Positions 1 to 7,316 of a stretch of 12,026 nucleotides of DNA are shown in pieces (position 1 is the stretch's first letter; every line of letters starts with the position of its first letter). The position numbers and the translations under genes are program-made. The notes below the pieces were generated by a model. That model searched no databases, was not told where the DNA came from, and was given only the letters and a program-made list of their open reading frames with translations. The stretch is from Bacillota bacterium (GTDB taxonomy: Bacteria > Eremiobacterota > SpSt-956 > JAKJGF01), in the NCBI GenBank assembly GCA_029555925.1, contig JAKPQU010000600.1, positions 1-12,026 on the forward strand, read 5' to 3'.

Positions 1-37
1 TCTGGAGAAGAAAAATTAGTTTTTTATATAGAATTAA

Positions 38-85
38 AAATTAAATAAGGGCTAATTTATTGTCAGTAAAACAAATTAAATAAGG
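38..85. repeat. 13-bp direct repeat, two copies
   Basis: AAATTAAATAAGG occurs at 38-50 and again at 73-85, a period of 35 bp, upstream of the phosphate transporter gene. The copies lie in very AT-rich DNA, so chance is possible, but the exact match and regular spacing would also suit a pair of regulator-binding sites. It does not match a Pho box that I recognise. Confidence 0.45.
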
Positions 86-141
86 CAAATTATTTTTCTT
101 CGTAAGAGCCTGTCAGGCAGAAGCTGATAAATGGTTACGAA

Positions 142-178
142 TTTACCTGTTACGGTACGTAGTACTGTAACAGGTAAA
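142..178. repeat. 17-bp inverted repeat (hairpin) in the pit leader
   Basis: The arms 142-158 and 162-178 pair over 17 positions, with a single G-T wobble and a 3-nt loop (GTA). The arms start TTTACCTGTTACGG and end CTGTAACAGGTAAA. No T tract follows on either strand, so it is not an ordinary intrinsic terminator. A looser 7-bp repeat, GCAGAAG at 117-123 and CTTCTGC at 196-202, encloses it, so the leader could fold as a long stem capped by this hairpin. It may be an operator, an mRNA structure controlling the downstream gene, or an interspersed palindrome. The sequence does not decide between these. Confidence 0.6.
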
Positions 179-259
179 AGGGTATCCGTAAAAAACTTCT
201 GCGTAATGAAAAAGGAAAATATAACACGGGACAGGAACATAAAAAGGATGTGAAATAAG

Positions 260-1303
260 TTGTTTTCTGAAGCTCATGATTTAATTATTGTTTTTGTAAT
301 AATTGCGGTGGCTCTAGCTTTTGATTATGTAAATGGCTTTCATGATGCGGCAAATTCCATAGCTACCATTGTGACAACAAGGGTTTTACCTCCCAATATT
401 GCCGTATACTGGGCAGCTTTTTTTAATCTTATAGCTTTTCTTTTTGTCGGAGTGGAAGTCGCTAAAACCATAGGTAAAGGTATTGTAGATCCATTGATTG
501 TAGATAAATACGTAATACTTGCCGCTTTACTGGGAGCTGTAATATGGGATGTTATTACCTGGCTTTACGGCCTTCCTACCAGTTCATCTCATGCACTGGT
601 AGGAGGTTTTTCCGGTGCTGCTATAGCCAAAACACTGGGTATTAAATGTATTATATGGTCAGGTATAGCAAAAATAGCAATGTTTATAGTTCTTTCACCA
701 TTGTTAGGTCTTGTACTGGGCTCTTTTTTTATGACTGCCGTATACTGGATCTTTTATAGAACAAACAGGAGAATACTGGATGTTTTCTTCAGACGTATGC
801 AACTTCTGTCTGCTGCTGCATATAGCTTCGGCCATGGCGCAAATGATGCCCAGAAAACTATGGGTATTATAGCAGTTTTGCTTTTTAGTTCTTATCAGAG
901 CGGTCTCCACATACCTTCCTGGATTTACAATCCGCAGGGAGGAGAGTTTTATGTGCCTTTCTGGGTAGTTATAACATGTCATGCTGCTATAGCGCTCGGG
1001 ACCATGGCAGGAGGCTGGAAAATAGTAAAAACTATGGGAAGCAGAATAACAAAGCTCAGACCTGTTGAAGGTTGCTGTGCCGAGTCTGCAGGAGCATTCA
1101 CACTACTTGGAACGGCTCTTCTTGGTATACCTGTAAGCACTACTCATACAATAACCGGTTCCATTGCCGGTGTGGGAGCTATAAAAGCCATAAGGGCAGT
1201 AAGATGGAAGGTTGCTACAAGGATTGTGTGGGCATGGATTCTTACCATACCATTATCAGGTCTTATTGCTGCAATAACATATTTTATTGTTTATAAAATA
1301 TAG
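260..1303 (+). CDS. pit: PiT-family inorganic phosphate transporter
   Basis: Integral inner-membrane permease of the PiT family (PF01384), which takes up inorganic phosphate, usually as a metal-phosphate or in symport with a cation. The 347-residue protein is mostly hydrophobic segments with the internal duplication typical of the family. The N-terminal half has NGFHDAAN (residues 25-32) and PTSSSHALVGG (106-116). The C-terminal half has the matching GHGANDAQ (191-198) and PVSTTHTITG (291-300). The length fits short bacterial Pit proteins. Translation starts at TTG 260, about 10 nt after AAGGATG; the ATG inside that motif is followed at once by a stop. The DUF47 partner gene begins 11 bp after its stop, so the two are almost certainly co-transcribed. 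The leader holds a long hairpin that may matter for regulation. Confidence 0.95.
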   Translation: MFSEAHDLIIVFVIIAVALAFDYVNGFHDAANSIATIVTTRVLPPNIAVYWAAFFNLIAFLFVGVEVAKTIGKGIVDPLIVDKYVILAALLGAVIWDVITWLYGLPTSSSHALVGGFSGAAIAKTLGIKCIIWSGIAKIAMFIVLSPLLGLVLGSFFMTAVYWIFYRTNRRILDVFFRRMQLLSAAAYSFGHGANDAQKTMGIIAVLLFSSYQSGLHIPSWIYNPQGGEFYVPFWVVITCHAAIALGTMAGGWKIVKTMGSRITKLRPVEGCCAESAGAFTLLGTALLGIPVSTTHTITGSIAGVGAIKAIRAVRWKVATRIVWAWILTIPLSGLIAAITYFIVYKI

Positions 1304-1314
1304 GAGTAAAGTTT

Positions 1315-2001
1315 ATGGTTATACATTCATCAAAGGATAAGAAATTTTTCGCTCTCTTTGAAAAACAGTCTCATTTGAATTATACAGGAGCATTATATCT
1401 GAAAGATCTTATAGATTATTTCAAAAAAATAAATCTTATCGCAAAATCAGTTGCCTCAGATGAAGATAAAAAATGGTTTATAAGACTGGTTCATCAGATA
1501 GAACTTTCCCATATAGTACATAAAATAAGGGATTTGAAACATGAAGAAAAAAATATTATGAAAGAATTTAATCTACTTCTTCATAAGACCCTTGTAACCC
1601 CTGTAGATTCTGATGATCTTTATGAACTTTCTCTGAAACTTATGAAGGTACTTAACTATATCAATTCCTCTGCCCACAGGATAGATATTTATAGAGCACA
1701 GGAGACTGTAAAAGTTTCATCGAAACTTGTAAATATACTTGTTTCCGCTACGGAAGAAAGTAAAGAAGCTTTTAATATTTTACGGGAAATGGGTAATGTA
1801 ACTCCCCATATTGAGAAGGTTCGTCTCCTTGAAAGAAAAGGCAGTGAAGCTTATATAGAATGTATGAGCAAGTTGTTCCAGACAGATAATGAATTAGAAA
1901 TAATAAAATGGAATGATATATATCTCAGAATAAGAAAAGCTATACTTGCCTGTACAAAACTATCTGAAATGATAAGATATCTTATAGTTAAATATGGCTA
2001 G
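1315..2001 (+). CDS. DUF47/PhoU-like partner of the phosphate transporter
   Basis: A 228-residue, charged, all-helical-looking protein without signal peptide or membrane segments, of the DUF47 (PF01865) family related to PhoU. Such proteins are commonly encoded next to pit and are thought to control or assist phosphate uptake at the cytoplasmic face of the permease. Recognition rests on the segments FFALFEKQSHLN near the N-terminus (residues 11-22), the helical body with HKIRDLKHEEKNI in the middle (89-101), the gene order, and the typical size. ATG 1315 has AGGAG at 1302-1306 with 8-nt spacing, overlapping the last bases of pit, which shows tight coupling in one operon. A heptamer-repeat array begins 3 bp after its stop codon. 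Confidence 0.85.
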   Translation: MVIHSSKDKKFFALFEKQSHLNYTGALYLKDLIDYFKKINLIAKSVASDEDKKWFIRLVHQIELSHIVHKIRDLKHEEKNIMKEFNLLLHKTLVTPVDSDDLYELSLKLMKVLNYINSSAHRIDIYRAQETVKVSSKLVNILVSATEESKEAFNILREMGNVTPHIEKVRLLERKGSEAYIECMSKLFQTDNELEIIKWNDIYLRIRKAILACTKLSEMIRYLIVKYG

Positions 2002-2004
2002 GAA

Positions 2005-2060
2005 CGTAATGCGTAATGCGTAATGAGACATATACGCGTCACGCGTCACGCGTCACGCAT
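2005..2060. repeat. Heptamer arrays in inverted orientation, upstream of the OPA transporter
   Basis: Three CGTAATG units (2005-2025), a 9-nt spacer, then three CGCGTCA units (2035-2055) plus a partial unit CGCAT (2056-2060). The reverse complement of the right array reads CGTGACG, so the two halves form an imperfect inverted repeat with about one mismatch per heptamer. The element fills nearly the whole 61-bp gap between the DUF47 gene and the transporter. It belongs to the same 7-mer family as the arrays at 3338-3436, 4388-4415, 10477-10610 and 11473-11500. Confidence 0.9.
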
Positions 2061-2062
2061 AA

Positions 2063-3355
2063 ATGATTATTCGTTTTACAGACATCCCCTATTCAGATGA
2101 ATTCATACAGAGACGTCATGTTAACTGGATAACCCTTGCTCTCATGTATGGTTCTTATTATATGTGCCGGTACAGCCTTACCATTGCCAATAAATCCATG
2201 TGCGATTATTTTCACTGGAATAATCAGGAAATTGGCTGGGTAATAACTGCTGGATTCTGGGCTTATGCTTTCGGGCAGATTATAAACGGGTTTTTAACAG
2301 ACAGAATCGGCGGGAGAAAATCCATATTAATAGGAGCGACAGGCACTATAATCTTAAATATTTTCTTCGGTTTTGGTAAATTCAGCGGCCTTTTATCTTA
2401 TTTTATAATAATATGGCTTTTAAACGGGTATTTCCAGGCTTTCGGTGCGCCGTCTACAATAAAAATAAATGCTTCCTGGTTCAGCCTCAGGGAAAGAGGA
2501 ATTTTTACAGGTATATTTGCCTGTGGTATCGAAATAGGGCGATGGACCATATATGCCCTGGGAGGATATATCATTGCCAGATGTTCCTGGGAGTGGGTCT
2601 TTTTTATTCCTTCTGTCATAGCTTTACTCATAGCAATAGCAGGTTATTTTTCAATAGTAAATCACCCGGAAGATCTGGGGTTTCCGCCGGTAGAACAGCC
2701 GGATAAACATGATGAAATCGACATCAGTCACTATGGCATAAAAGAACTTTTCCATAAGGTACTCGGAAATAAGATTATATGGACTATAGCATTTGCTTAT
2801 TTCTGTACAGGTATTGTCCGTCATGGTTTTGAACAGTGGTTTCCGAAATATCTTCAGGAAATACACCATATGAAGACAGATGGCTCTCTTTTTCAGATAA
2901 CCGTAATGGCTATACCTGCATGTGCTGTCACAGGCGCTGCTATAGCAGGCTATGTATCAGACAGGTTTTTCGGAGGCAGAAGAGGCCCTGTAGCATCTAT
3001 AATGTATTTCTGCCAGGTAATTTTACTTGTCCTCTTTAATTATGTGTCATCACCTATTATGACATGTTTTATACTTGTACTTCTTTCCATAATGATCAGC
3101 GGCCCTCATGCACTGCTGGGAGCTGCAGCGGCCATGGATTTCGGAGGCAGGAGGGCTTCAGGATTTGCAGGAGGTCTCATTGATTCATTTCAATATATAG
3201 GTGCAGGTCTTACAGGATTCGGTATAGGCATGATACTGGATAGAACCGGCTGGACGGGATGGCTCACAGGTCTTACAGGATTTTCACTGGCAGGAGGTAT
3301 TTTAATGGCTTTCATATGGCATTCATTACCGGAGAAGGTGAGTCGTGAGTCGTGA
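2063..3355 (+). CDS. MFS transporter, organophosphate:phosphate antiporter type (GlpT/UhpT-like)
   Basis: A 430-residue polytopic inner-membrane protein of the OPA branch of the major facilitator superfamily, whose members exchange glycerol-3-phosphate or hexose phosphates for phosphate, or act as sugar-phosphate sensors (UhpC). About twelve hydrophobic segments are visible. MFS motif A appears as GFLTDRIGGRK (76-86), with a second form, GYVSDRFFGGRRG (296-308), after the central loop. R36 in YMCRYSL and R253 in IVRHGFEQW sit where GlpT has its two phosphate-binding arginines. GPHALLGAAAAMDFGG (347-362) is typical of OPA proteins. The substrate cannot be named. ATG 2063 has no Shine-Dalgarno sequence because the repeat array runs to 3 bp before it, and the next Met (residue 28) would cut into the first membrane helix. 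The last five residues (VSRES) and the stop are encoded by heptamer repeats. Proximity to pit suggests a phosphate theme, but the repeat between them may break the operon. Confidence 0.88.
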   Translation: MIIRFTDIPYSDEFIQRRHVNWITLALMYGSYYMCRYSLTIANKSMCDYFHWNNQEIGWVITAGFWAYAFGQIINGFLTDRIGGRKSILIGATGTIILNIFFGFGKFSGLLSYFIIIWLLNGYFQAFGAPSTIKINASWFSLRERGIFTGIFACGIEIGRWTIYALGGYIIARCSWEWVFFIPSVIALLIAIAGYFSIVNHPEDLGFPPVEQPDKHDEIDISHYGIKELFHKVLGNKIIWTIAFAYFCTGIVRHGFEQWFPKYLQEIHHMKTDGSLFQITVMAIPACAVTGAAIAGYVSDRFFGGRRGPVASIMYFCQVILLVLFNYVSSPIMTCFILVLLSIMISGPHALLGAAAAMDFGGRRASGFAGGLIDSFQYIGAGLTGFGIGMILDRTGWTGWLTGLTGFSLAGGILMAFIWHSLPEKVSRES

Positions 3356-3436
3356 GTAGTGAACAGTAGGGGCGCCCCCCTGTGGTCGCCCGGTACCGGT
3401 CAAACACGCATCACTCATCATGCATTACGCATCACG
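3338..3436. repeat. Heptamer arrays in inverted orientation around a GC-rich palindromic spacer
   Basis: The left array has four 7-mers: GTGAGTC, GTGAGTC, GTGAGTA, GTGAACA (3338-3365). The right array has four: CATCACT, CATCATG, CATTACG, CATCACG (3409-3436), in the opposite sense. The spacer is GC-rich, unlike its surroundings, with GGGCG (3370-3374) able to pair with CGCCC (3387-3391) and a 10-bp palindrome CCGGTACCGG (3390-3399). The left array begins inside the transporter gene and provides its last codons and stop. Together with 2005-2060 it brackets that gene. Confidence 0.88.
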
Positions 3437-3480
3437 ATTATAACGCATCAAGATATTTACAAAAAAATTTACATTAACAC

Positions 3481-3509
3481 TTGATTAATATGAAATTACC
3501 TGTTATAAT
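3481..3509 (+). promoter_or_regulatory. Sigma70-type promoter of tRNA-Pro
   Basis: TTGATT (3481-3486), a 17-nt spacer, and a perfect TATAAT (3504-3509). The expected start near 3516 lies 7 nt before the mature tRNA, so transcription of a short independent unit is very likely. Confidence 0.8.
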
Positions 3510-3522
3510 AAACAACACAAAT

Positions 3523-3601
3523 CGGGGTGTAGCTCAGTTTGGTTTAGAGCACTAGCATGGGGGGCTAGGGGTCGCCAGTTCAACTCTGGCCACTCCGACC
3601 A
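3523..3601 (+). tRNA. tRNA-Pro (anticodon GGG)
   Basis: A full cloverleaf can be drawn. The acceptor stem is CGGGGTG (3523-3529) with CACTCCG (3591-3597), containing one G-T pair. The D stem is GCTC/GAGC (3532-3535, 3547-3550), and the anticodon stem CTAGC/GCTAG (3552-3556, 3564-3568) carries the 7-nt loop ATGGGGG. The variable loop is GGGTC and the T stem GCCAG/CTGGC (3574-3578, 3586-3590) has loop TTCAACT. The anticodon is GGG at 3559-3561, reading CCC and CCU. The first pair C1-G72, discriminator A and G37 are all typical of proline tRNAs. CCA is encoded at 3599-3601. A terminator starts one base later, so it is a single-tRNA transcript. Confidence 0.97.
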
Positions 3602-3602
3602 G

Positions 3603-3634
3603 AAAAAATCTCTCTCAAAGCAGAGAGATTTTTT
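3603..3634 (+). terminator. Intrinsic terminator of the tRNA unit
   Basis: A perfect 13-bp stem (3603-3615 with 3622-3634), loop CAAAGC, ending in six T residues that pair with six A residues on the left arm. It should stop transcripts from the tRNA promoter and thereby insulate queC just downstream. Because the left arm begins with A residues, it may also act weakly on the minus strand. Confidence 0.92.
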
Positions 3635-3652
3635 GCATAGAGGGGGGATGTT

Positions 3653-4318
3653 ATGAGTAAACTGTCAATAGCTCTTGTAAGTGGAGGTATGGATAGCTGT
3701 GTTACCGCAGCAATAGCCAGAGAGGATTATGAACTGGCTATGTTGCATGTAAATTATGGACAGAAAACTGAACTGAGAGAGCTGAAGGCTTTTCATGATA
3801 TTGCAGATTTTTATGATGTGGAAAAAAGACTTATAGTTAATATAGATTACCTGAAACATATCGGCGGCTCGAGCCTTACAGATGATACTATGGAAATTTC
3901 CACTTCCGGCCTCAGTGATGAAATTCCTTCTTCCTATGTGCCGTTCAGAAATACCCATATAATAGCCATGGCTGTTTCATGGGCTGAAGTGATAGGAGCG
4001 GAAAAGATTTTTATAGGTGCAGTGGAGGAAGACTCCTCTGGATATCCTGATTGTACAAAATCTTATTATGAAGCCTATAATAAGCTTATAGAAGTGGGAA
4101 CAAAGCCGTCCACTCATATAGAAATCATCACTCCTGTAATAGATATGAAGAAAAGCGAGATCGTAAAAAAAGGTATGGAACTCGGAGCGCCATTACATCT
4201 TACCTGGTCATGTTACGGTCACAGTGATCTTGCATGCGGAGCATGTGACAGCTGTCTTTTGAGATTAAGAGGTTTCAGAGAGGCAGGAGTCGAAGACCCC
4301 ATTGGTTATGAAAAATGA
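3653..4318 (+). CDS. queC: 7-cyano-7-deazaguanine (preQ0) synthase QueC
   Basis: A cytosolic ATP-dependent enzyme that converts 7-carboxy-7-deazaguanine and ammonia to preQ0 in queuosine biosynthesis. The N-terminus carries the PP-loop signature SGGMDS (residues 10-15). Further QueC hallmarks are VPFRN (96-100) and GYPDC (130-134). The C-terminal zinc site comprises C187, C195, C198 and C201 in TWSCYGH...ACGACDSC. At 221 residues it is of normal length and appears complete. ATG 3653 follows a purine-rich AGGGGGGA (3641-3648). The overlapping ATG at 3648 ends after two codons. No queD, queE or folE homologue lies next to it, so the rest of the pathway must be elsewhere. No promoter is obvious in the 18 bp between terminator and start, so some read-through from the tRNA unit is possible. 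It is convergent with the kinase gene. Confidence 0.96.
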   Translation: MSKLSIALVSGGMDSCVTAAIAREDYELAMLHVNYGQKTELRELKAFHDIADFYDVEKRLIVNIDYLKHIGGSSLTDDTMEISTSGLSDEIPSSYVPFRNTHIIAMAVSWAEVIGAEKIFIGAVEEDSSGYPDCTKSYYEAYNKLIEVGTKPSTHIEIITPVIDMKKSEIVKKGMELGAPLHLTWSCYGHSDLACGACDSCLLRLRGFREAGVEDPIGYEK

Positions 4319-4360
4319 AAATCAACCATATAGCACTCCGGACCGGGCGACTTGAAGAGA

Positions 4361-4430
4361 TAACGAAGTATGAGAATGTGTTCCCCCCGTCACGCGTTAC
4401 GCATTACGCGTTACGATTCTCATATAAATC
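4361..4430. repeat. Bracketed heptamer element, copy A (four units)
   Basis: Inverted repeats TATGAGAAT (4369-4377) and ATTCTCATA (4416-4424) enclose 38 bp of GTGTTCCCCCC followed by exactly four heptamers: CGTCACG, CGTTACG, CATTACG, CGTTACG (4388-4415). TAACGAAG lies before it and ATAAATC after it, both shared with copy C. The ATGAGAAT-to-ATTCTCAT distance is 54 bp, the same as in copy C. It sits in the 118-bp gap between the convergent queC and kinase genes. No T tract makes it a standard terminator. Confidence 0.9.
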
Positions 4431-4436
4431 CCTGTC

Positions 4437-7316
4437 TCATTTCTTGCTTCCCATCATGGTCTTATAGGTTTCTACCGGGAGGGCGCAGCGGAAGCCCCAG
4501 TAGTAATTTGCACTGTCAGGTGCCTGCCACGAACGAAACGTATTGCGGAAATAATAGGCCAGGCCTGAATTAAACCATGACCCTCCGCGGAGCACTTTAA
4601 ATTCTCCGTCTTCCGGCCCCTGGGGATTTTGTTCTATAACTTCACTGTAATAAATATCCAGATACCAGTCAAGGCACCATTCCCATATATTTCCTGCCAT
4701 ATCCATTACACCGTAAGGACTGGCACCTTCAGGGAATACCCACACAGGGAGTGTTCCTATACTCCTGGTCATATTCAGAGAAAAGCGGCTATGGGCACTG
4801 CTGGTATACCAGAAATCTTTTCCTCTTTCTCCTTTTAATTTCGGCTCAATCTTTTCTCTTGAAGTATGTATATTATTACATTTATCTTTATCCCATTCGT
4901 TACCCCATGGATAGAGAAAGTTTTGAGGACCTCTCGCTGTTTTTTCCCATTCTGCTTCGGTTGGAAGCCGTTTCCCTGCCCACCGGCAGTATTCGTCTGC
5001 ATCTTTCCAGGTAATTCCCACTACAGGGTGATTCTCTTTTCCTTCTTCGAAATATTTATCCCACCATGAAGCACTTCCCTGAACTGCCTGCGGTTTATAT
5101 CCGCTCTGTTCCATGAACAGGAGATACTGTCTGTTTGTTACAGGATATTTATCCATGTAAAAGGCATCGACAAATACATTATGAACAGGTTTTTCAAATT
5201 CCCTTGCCATAGTATCATCTTCAACTGTGCCCATGAGAAATTCCCCTTCCGGTATAAGTATCATTTCTGTGCCGTCTACAGGGGATATTATGACAGGAGA
5301 TATTTCTATAATCTTCTTCTCATCTTTAATTGTTATTGCTATACGGGTTTCTTTTGTGATTTCTCCTGATGCCACTCTGTTGCTTACGTCTGTTTCTATT
5401 TCCAGTATTTTTCTTTTAGACATTTTAAAGGATTTAATTATATTGGAAATTATTTCTTTTCTCTCTTCATCTGTCATATCTTCAAGATATATGGAGATCA
5501 GGAACTCTCTCAGTTTATCTTCTATTTTTCTTCTGTCTTCGTATTCTTTCAGATCTTTTCCTTTCAGTAATCCTTTGTGGAACATAAGCAGTTCCAGCTG
5601 ATCAAGAAATTCTTCTCCGTCGTGATATCTTTTGGAACAATCCCTTTCGAGACAGTTTAATATGAGATTTTCCATATCTTCCGATATTTGAGGGCATAAT
5701 TCCCTTAAGGATCTGATCGGGGAGAATAATATGGAACCACCAATACCTGCAATGGTTTTACTTGGAAAATCATAGGGCATTTCTCCTGTCAGCATTTCAA
5801 AGAGTATAACACCCAGAGAATATATGTCCGAGTAAAAATTTATTTCTGTCTCTGTACCGAAATGTTCCGGTGCAAAATAATAGGCAGTTTTTACAGGAAA
5901 ACCGGGCAGAAAATCAATTTCTGCATCAAAAGCCTTCATGATTCCGAAATCAGAGATTTTAATGTCTTCATTTTTATGAATGAGAATATTTTCCGGTTTT
6001 AAATTTCTGTGGACGATTCCTTCATTATGAATCTCTATGAGTCCTTTGCATATCTGCCTTGCAATCCTGAGAACTTCGTCAGGTGAGAATTTCTTTTTTT
6101 TGTTCAGGTAAGCTCTCAGGGTTTCATGTTCGATAAACTCGTTTACAATAAAGGTTTCACCTGGAAATATGCCTATAGCAGTCATTTTTACCACATTCTC
6201 ATGTTTGACTTTTGCTGCTTTTGTGGCTTCTTTTTCAAGTCCTTTTATCCATTTTTTATCTGTACTTAGGAAAGAAGGAAGTATCTTTACGGCTCTCATT
6301 ACACCTCTGTCATACTGAAGAGCTTTGAAAATCTGTCCCATACCACCTGTACCTATCAGATTGAGCAATCGATAATTTTTCAGTATTTTTCTGTCAGAAG
6401 AAGGTTTTGGTAAGGGATCTATTTTTGCCAGTAATTTCTTCTTTAATCGTCCTCCTTTACTGAATAAATCATCGATTTGTCTTGTATGTTTCAATCCTAT
6501 GGCATGTTCTACAGAATAAAATATATAATTTATCTGTTCTCCGGAAATATAATCAAATAAAAATACATGGGCATCATTGCAGAAACAGTTTTCATAGATT
6601 AAAAGGGGATAAAGTTCTATAAGTTGATTTGTTTCCGGTAAGAGAAGATGAAAATTATCTTCCAGGCCATGCTGTGATACACTTTCCTGGCCCATTGGAT
6701 TGATGTCACAACCCATAAACTTTACAGCTTCAAAGAAGACTTTTCCTTCATATTGTTCTATTCTCTGAGGCCTTATAAGGGGATAATCACATAAAAATTC
6801 AAGTCTTGTAAGGAGTATCATTAATATTTCTTCAAGTTCCAGATAATGTCTGGTGGCGAGTTTTATGGAGTCACAGCCCATAGCTCCGAACTGGTCTCTT
6901 ATAAAAAGTGCCTTTTCCAGTTTTCTTCCTATATTATTAATATTACCTTTTTTGTCATAATAGAGAGTGAGAAGTTTGGGAATAACAGGATATTTCCCGC
7001 TGTAAAGATATACAAGAAGCATGTCTTTAAAGATTTCCATCCAGCTTCTCGGTGTATTTCTTTCTTCAAAGAACTGCCATATAAATACATCTGCTTTGGG
7101 GTTTCTCTGTTCTTCTGACGATAGATACCCTGACAGTAATATTAATGTACAGTATCTTATAACTGTTTCAAATAAAAAACAACATGCATTAAATTTTCCG
7201 AGAAGGTCATCACATGTCCTCATTGCACGAAAAATACTGGCTATCGGATGAGGATAGCAGGTTTCTACGAGATAATAAAAGGTACTCTCTTCATAATCCT
7301 GATATGTTTGTTTCAA
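4437..7316 (-). CDS. Ser/Thr kinase-like (possible pseudokinase) fused to SUMF1/FGE-like domain
   Basis: A 959-residue three-part protein. Residues 1-310 are unrecognised, with hydrophobic stretches at about 50-63 and an aromatic segment LYPLLIYENCFC (235-246). Residues 315-580 are a Hanks-type kinase domain: GTGGMG (322-327), K344 in AVK, E363, DFG (456-458), APE (482-484), D497, R563. The catalytic HRD is HRN (436-438), so the usual base Asp is Asn; LKPEN that follows is intact. Residues 585-675 form a charged helical linker. Residues 676-950 are an FGE-sulfatase domain (PF03781) with MGT, RLPTEAEWE, YPWGNEW, MAGNIWEW, LRGGSW and GFRCA. The cysteine pair of true formylglycine-generating enzymes is absent after RGGSW (FNSGLAYYFR), so sulfatase activation is unlikely. 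The kinase-plus-SUMF layout recalls chlamydial Pkn1. The TTG start (7316-7314) follows AGGATGGTGA; the ATG in that motif leads to a stop. No membrane anchor is clear. It is divergent from the gene at 7630. Confidence 0.9.
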   Translation of the reverse strand: MKQTYQDYEESTFYYLVETCYPHPIASIFRAMRTCDDLLGKFNACCFLFETVIRYCTLILLSGYLSSEEQRNPKADVFIWQFFEERNTPRSWMEIFKDMLLVYLYSGKYPVIPKLLTLYYDKKGNINNIGRKLEKALFIRDQFGAMGCDSIKLATRHYLELEEILMILLTRLEFLCDYPLIRPQRIEQYEGKVFFEAVKFMGCDINPMGQESVSQHGLEDNFHLLLPETNQLIELYPLLIYENCFCNDAHVFLFDYISGEQINYIFYSVEHAIGLKHTRQIDDLFSKGGRLKKKLLAKIDPLPKPSSDRKILKNYRLLNLIGTGGMGQIFKALQYDRGVMRAVKILPSFLSTDKKWIKGLEKEATKAAKVKHENVVKMTAIGIFPGETFIVNEFIEHETLRAYLNKKKKFSPDEVLRIARQICKGLIEIHNEGIVHRNLKPENILIHKNEDIKISDFGIMKAFDAEIDFLPGFPVKTAYYFAPEHFGTETEINFYSDIYSLGVILFEMLTGEMPYDFPSKTIAGIGGSILFSPIRSLRELCPQISEDMENLILNCLERDCSKRYHDGEEFLDQLELLMFHKGLLKGKDLKEYEDRRKIEDKLREFLISIYLEDMTDEERKEIISNIIKSFKMSKRKILEIETDVSNRVASGEITKETRIAITIKDEKKIIEISPVIISPVDGTEMILIPEGEFLMGTVEDDTMAREFEKPVHNVFVDAFYMDKYPVTNRQYLLFMEQSGYKPQAVQGSASWWDKYFEEGKENHPVVGITWKDADEYCRWAGKRLPTEAEWEKTARGPQNFLYPWGNEWDKDKCNNIHTSREKIEPKLKGERGKDFWYTSSAHSRFSLNMTRSIGTLPVWVFPEGASPYGVMDMAGNIWEWCLDWYLDIYYSEVIEQNPQGPEDGEFKVLRGGSWFNSGLAYYFRNTFRSWQAPDSANYYWGFRCALPVETYKTMMGSKK

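Noticed and set aside
704..982. Open reading frames of 60-125 codons opposite or within pit, the transporter, queC, the kinase and zinc-ribbon genes.
   Set aside because: They overlap well-supported genes in other frames, have no recognisable motifs and lack plausible ribosome binding sites.
2005..2060. Heptamer arrays considered as a CRISPR array.
   Set aside because: Units are 7 bp, directly adjacent, without unique spacers of constant length, and no cas gene is present.
3493..3507. A 15-nt match, AAATTACCTGTTATA, between the tRNA promoter and the reverse strand of 11277-11291 after the TPR gene; a shorter TTACCTGTTA also occurs in the pit hairpin.
   Set aside because: An AT-rich 15-mer match in 12 kb is not far from chance, and one copy is explained by the -10 region of the tRNA promoter.
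3523..4318. A functional link between the tRNA gene and queC (queuosine modifies tRNA).
   Set aside because: Queuosine is placed in tRNAs with GUN anticodons; this is tRNA-Pro with GGG, and a terminator separates the two.
4370..4423. Bracketed repeat copy A considered as a bidirectional terminator between the convergent queC and kinase genes.
   Set aside because: There is no T tract on either strand, and the same element occurs between divergent genes and upstream of a gene.
4370..4573. A 67-codon frame starting inside repeat copy A and running into the 3' end of the kinase gene.
   Set aside because: It is built from repeat sequence and antisense coding sequence, with no family resemblance.
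4437..7316. Calling the SUMF domain a formylglycine-generating enzyme that activates sulfatases.
   Set aside because: The cysteine pair after RGGSW is missing and no sulfatase gene is nearby.
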